A DNA stretch of 64,000 nt, taken from NCBI GenBank assembly GCA_041744575.1, contig JBGTKP010000056.1, positions 1-64,000 of the forward strand, given 5' to 3'. The translations under genes were made by a program, and so were the position numbers. Source of the DNA: JTS-RE37 sp041744575. GTDB taxonomy: Bacteria > Bacteroidota > Bacteroidia > Flavobacteriales > Flavobacteriaceae. Positions 61,025 to 64,000 of the stretch are shown here, in pieces (the stretch's first letter is position 1; every line of letters starts with the position of its first letter). The notes below the pieces were generated by a model. That model was not told the DNA's origin and searched no databases. It saw nothing but the letters and a program-made list of their open reading frames with translations.

Positions 61025-61771
61025 TCAAAAATAGCTTTTCATTTTCAATAGAACTGCGGAAACCATATAAAAGAGGGATTCAAGGAATGAGAGCCCTTCC
61101 TCTTCCCTGTAAATCTTCCATTCATATCCTAAAAGGCTAAATTTATTTGATGAAACGGAATGCTTGCGGACACGATAGCTGGCGAGGACTTTTTGCAGGC
61201 CAAAAGCATCGGATTTTTTCAGCAACTTCAACCAAAGCGCATAGTCCTGACGTTTTCGGATGTCAGGCATGTATTGTTTACCAAAGAAACGGACATCGTA
61301 TATAACGGTCAGGCAACCGATAGGATTCTTAAACAACGCCCTTTTATAGGTTACCTGCCGCATGGCTGCCACCGGCTTTGAAAATTTTTTGCCCGCCTCA
61401 TTCTTTCTGTCATAAGCGGAAAAGGTAAAGGGATATCGGTTCAATTTCATAAATGACACCTGCTCTTCCAGTTTGGAAGGATACCAGGAGTCATCGCTGT
61501 CAAGAAATGCAATGTAGACGCCACTGGCCTGTTCTATAGCGCGATTTCTAGTTATTCCTGCACCGCTGTTTACCTTAAGAGAAATCAGCCGGAATCGGTC
61601 ATCCTTAGCTGCATATCCGGCGATGATTGAGGCACTGTTATCTGAAGAACAGTCATCCACCAGAAGATGCTCCCAGTGGGGATAGGTTTGGTTCCGGACC
61701 GAATCCATGCATTCCCTAAGGAATAATTCTCCGTTATGTACCGGAGTTATAATGGAAACCAGATCATTCAT
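61025..61771 (-). CDS. Glycosyltransferase family 2
   Basis: A 248-residue GT-A enzyme. VSIITPVHNGELFLRECMDS, LLVDDCSSDNSASIIAGYAA and YIAFLDSDDSW give the nucleotide-sugar motifs with the DSD metal site. The C-terminal region has RKRQDYALWLKLLKKSDAFG. It extends the repeat unit begun by the adjacent initiating transferase; donor and linkage are unknown. It lies 8 bp after the flippase and 24 bp before the transferase. Confidence 0.9.
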   Translation of the reverse strand: MNDLVSIITPVHNGELFLRECMDSVRNQTYPHWEHLLVDDCSSDNSASIIAGYAAKDDRFRLISLKVNSGAGITRNRAIEQASGVYIAFLDSDDSWYPSKLEEQVSFMKLNRYPFTFSAYDRKNEAGKKFSKPVAAMRQVTYKRALFKNPIGCLTVIYDVRFFGKQYMPDIRKRQDYALWLKLLKKSDAFGLQKVLASYRVRKHSVSSNKFSLLGYEWKIYREEEGLSFLESLFYMVSAVLLKMKSYF

Positions 61772-61779
61772 GACAATTG

Positions 61780-63054
61780 CTATGAACGGTTCTTAACCGC
61801 CTTGAGATTCCAGGGCATTTTATAATATCTGTGGGCCACAATGGAAACGAGCAGGAACAGGAATACGAAGGTAATGAAAGTTGCCTGAGCCGCCCCGACT
61901 GCTCCGTTGAGTTTAATCAGAAAATAATTTAACAAGAGGTTGACCATCATGGTGCCAATCGTGCAATATGCTATCAATCTTGTCTTCTTTACATAAAACA
62001 AATAGTTAACTGACATTTTGTACATCCCCTGGAAGGCATACCCCAATAATACCCATATTACCACATTCGCTCCGGAGGCGAAAGCGTCTCCTATGAAATA
62101 AGTATAAATAAGGGGATTTAACAGGTAGAAAAAGACGACAACCAATAGTAAAAGCATAAAATAAACATAGGTGATTTTAACAATGCGAATTTTTTCAGTC
62201 ATTTTATCCTCCTTGAGTTTTTCAAAAAAGAAGGGAATCCAAGCCTGATTGAAAGAGTTTTGCAAAAGGGCGACGACCATACCTATTTGATATCCAACAG
62301 AATATACCCCTACATTACTTAAGCCAAGCATGACCAAAATAAAGAATCGGTCTGAAAATCCGATAAGACTATTTGCCAGGGTATGGAAAATAAGGGGAAC
62401 ACTGAATGCCAGGGCTTCCTTTTTATAGGTTTTGTCAAAATCTGACCATACCAATTGTCCTTTTTTTATAAGAATATAGACCGAAATGCCCGCGAACAGG
62501 AATGCCACAATTAATTGTGGCATGATTCTACCCTCCCATCCCATTTCGAAAACTACGACCAGCAGAATGGACAATCCAAGATCCGCAGCAGTTTTGAGAA
62601 TTCTGAAAAGTCCAAACTTCACGGTCTTGTAGGATACCCGCCATACCGAAAGCAGAATCTCACTTACCTGTGAAAAAAGGGTATACAACATCGCTAGTAC
62701 CAGAAGCATTGGCGGAATATCGTACGTTCGGAACAAATCGCCTATGGTGAGGGAAATCAGAAACGCAACCAGCACCATCACGATACCTGAAAGCGCCAGG
62801 ATGACGAAGACAGTACTGATAAACCTTGATAGCTGTATATCTTCAAAGTAAAACCTGCCAATGGACTGTACAATGCTAAGTCCGACGACAGGAGTGGCGA
62901 TCAGGAATATGTTGTAGAAAATATCCACCACCCCGTAATCCTCAGGAGTCAGGTAGGTGGTAAGAATGGGCAGTAACAGGAACGGGATAATTGAATTGAG
63001 TACATTGAAAAATGTAAACAAGGATATATTCTTAAACAGTTTAAGGTCATTCAT
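61780..63054 (-). CDS. Oligosaccharide flippase (Wzx-like)
   Basis: A 424-residue polytopic protein with about 12 helices and the RfbX N-terminus FKNISLFTFFNVLNSIIPFL, LLPILTTYLTPEDYGVVD. It should export undecaprenyl-linked repeat units made by the neighbouring transferases. First gene on its strand, divergent from the polymerase at 63284, 229 bp away. Confidence 0.9.
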   Translation of the reverse strand: MNDLKLFKNISLFTFFNVLNSIIPFLLLPILTTYLTPEDYGVVDIFYNIFLIATPVVGLSIVQSIGRFYFEDIQLSRFISTVFVILALSGIVMVLVAFLISLTIGDLFRTYDIPPMLLVLAMLYTLFSQVSEILLSVWRVSYKTVKFGLFRILKTAADLGLSILLVVVFEMGWEGRIMPQLIVAFLFAGISVYILIKKGQLVWSDFDKTYKKEALAFSVPLIFHTLANSLIGFSDRFFILVMLGLSNVGVYSVGYQIGMVVALLQNSFNQAWIPFFFEKLKEDKMTEKIRIVKITYVYFMLLLLVVVFFYLLNPLIYTYFIGDAFASGANVVIWVLLGYAFQGMYKMSVNYLFYVKKTRLIAYCTIGTMMVNLLLNYFLIKLNGAVGAAQATFITFVFLFLLVSIVAHRYYKMPWNLKAVKNRS

Positions 63055-63283
63055 TTATTCCGGAGTGTCCTTTTTTTAACAGTCCACTAATACCATACCC
63101 AATATATTCGATCTCATCCCCGCAAGATGGCAATCGCAAATGACTTTTGAATATTCGATAAGACAGCATCTGATTTAATCTTCCTAAATTGTATACTTTT
63201 AGCAGATTTTACAAGGTATCCGATACCCCAAAACCAGGTATTATGACCCTCCGGATGATATAAAGTAAACTGCAATTTGGATA

Positions 63284-64000
63284 ATGATCTATCTTCTGTT
63301 ACTTATTTATTGCTTAAATCTAATTTATATTAAAAGAAAACAGCTTTATAAAAGCTCTTTTATATTACATTTTTTCTTTATCTCCATAATATTTATAGGT
63401 CCTTCTATTTATTATGAATGCGGAGGAACCGCATATTCCAAAAGTTTTGAGTGGGAAGATTTCCTGACGTTTGAAAAGTACGGGATTTTCGTTTTCAGCT
63501 GCACATTAATTTATCTGTCCATCTTCACCCGGCTGAGAATATCATTGTATAATTCGCTTTTTGTCAATTACAAAGACCGAAATAAAAACCTGATCCTGAT
63601 ATACTTTGGGTTTTGGTATTTCATTGTTTTTATCTACCTCATCATCCATTTTAACGAATTACCGGTCGTTAACTTCCTGTTGACCGGTTCCTTGCCTGAT
63701 CGCCTGGACCAGACGAGCACCGTAAAGCTTTTCTATACCTTTTCATCCATTTTTATGGTCTTTATACCTTCAGGTTATTTTTACCTAATAAGATATCTCA
63801 GGGCCAATTTTACTAAATTGGTGCTCCTGGTAATAGTTACATTCATCCTAATTTCCGGAGGGCACAAGGGACTGGTTGCATTTTTTATCATATTCGCCCT
63901 TTTGTTTTCGGGCTACCGGTTTACCCTTAAACAAGTGGTTGTTACCTTCATTGCGGGTCTTGGATTGCTCTATGTATATACCCTTACAAAGGGAAGGGAA
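63284..64000 (+). CDS. Wzy-like oligosaccharide repeat polymerase, N-terminal part
   Basis: The frame starts at ATG 63284 (MIYLLLLIYCLNLIYIKRKQ) and is open to the right edge, giving at least 239 residues. It is very hydrophobic with about seven predicted helices, and has a central periplasmic-type loop (LTGSLPDRLDQTST) and the Gly-rich ISGGHKGLVAFFI before the last complete helix, as in O-antigen/oligosaccharide repeat polymerases (EpsG/Wzy type). It completes the Wzx/Wzy logic of the locus. No stop is in the window, so the gene is cut by the window edge rather than broken. Confidence 0.75.
   Translation, partial: MIYLLLLIYCLNLIYIKRKQLYKSSFILHFFFISIIFIGPSIYYECGGTAYSKSFEWEDFLTFEKYGIFVFSCTLIYLSIFTRLRISLYNSLFVNYKDRNKNLILIYFGFWYFIVFIYLIIHFNELPVVNFLLTGSLPDRLDQTSTVKLFYTFSSIFMVFIPSGYFYLIRYLRANFTKLVLLVIVTFILISGGHKGLVAFFIIFALLFSGYRFTLKQVVVTFIAGLGLLYVYTLTKGRE

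Noticed and set aside
63284..64000. The polymerase as a truncated gene
   Set aside because: It is open to the last base of the window; truncation is only by the window edge.
1..64000. Transfer RNA, rRNA, CRISPR arrays, insertion sequences and phage genes
   Set aside because: None was recognised on either strand; reading by eye could miss a divergent tRNA, so a covariance-model search would be decisive.

Overview
The window is a chromosomal segment of a member of the Bacteroidota, almost certainly a marine-type Flavobacteriaceae. The evidence is a gliding/type IX secretion gene set (gldH, sprE/porW), a three-gene succinate dehydrogenase with a single-chain cytochrome b, an ATP synthase cluster lacking atpD/atpC, families restricted to flavobacteria (DUF4292, DUF5687, DUF6168, DUF6341, DUF6427, HU-CCDC81/SPOR), SusC/TonB receptors, and promoter-like TTTG-N(19-23)-TAnnTTTG pairs instead of E. 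coli-type elements. The genus cannot be fixed from sequence alone; a Robiginitalea/Muriicola-like relative is a guess. No rRNA, tRNA, CRISPR array, insertion sequence or prophage was seen.

Layout. 1-9.2 kb is an accessory-like stretch: a kelch fragment, a BLUF photoreceptor, a DUF2911/TPR protein, a SusC remnant cut off after its plug domain and preceded by three inverted repeats, a GDPD-like phosphodiesterase, a TonB receptor paired with a thioredoxin-like protein, and an ABC exporter. 9.2-16.3 kb is metabolic: an aspartoacylase-family hydrolase, sdhCAB, a DJ-1/PfpI protein and a PLP aminotransferase. 16.3-19.8 kb (minus strand) holds a serine hydrolase, an acetyltransferase, a probable 49-residue protein and the succinyl-CoA:3-ketoacid CoA-transferase pair. 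19.9-25.1 kb (minus) is ricT-gldH-class A PBP and trhO. recA follows, then a lipoprotein, an ECF sigma factor and a membrane-anchored beta-barrel protein that may be its trans-envelope regulator.

29-34 kb has plsC, trpS (with a terminator-containing leader), dprA, an HU-CCDC81/SPOR protein and a thioesterase. 34-38.9 kb (minus) is a tight envelope operon: flippase-dut-TPR-DUF4292-EnvC-like. 38.9-48.4 kb (minus) runs sprE-bactofilin-atpZ-DUF6168-atpB-E-F-H-A-G plus a lipoprotein, so a gliding/secretion lipoprotein and a cytoskeletal protein sit directly upstream of the ATP synthase. 48.5-50.7 kb is an ABC/DUF5687 pair. 50.8-52.8 kb has a PaaE-like reductase and a TetR regulator with a palindrome-rich 397-bp region between them. 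52.8-57 kb holds a GT9 transferase, DUF4254, DUF6427, DUF6341 and purD. From 57 kb to the right edge is an exopolysaccharide locus: UDP-glucose dehydrogenase, UDP-glucuronate decarboxylase, an initiating sugar-phosphate transferase, GT2, a Wzx-like flippase and, divergently, a truncated Wzy-like polymerase.

Most of the window is ordinary core genome. The most interesting signals are small: the SusC remnant with its stack of palindromes, intrinsic terminators inside two divergent intergenic regions (upstream of recA and of trpS), a BLUF domain with Phe in place of the usual Trp, a CxxC pair in a TonB plug next to a thioredoxin, the sigma factor with a membrane-anchored barrel, and two or three short reading frames that look protein-like.
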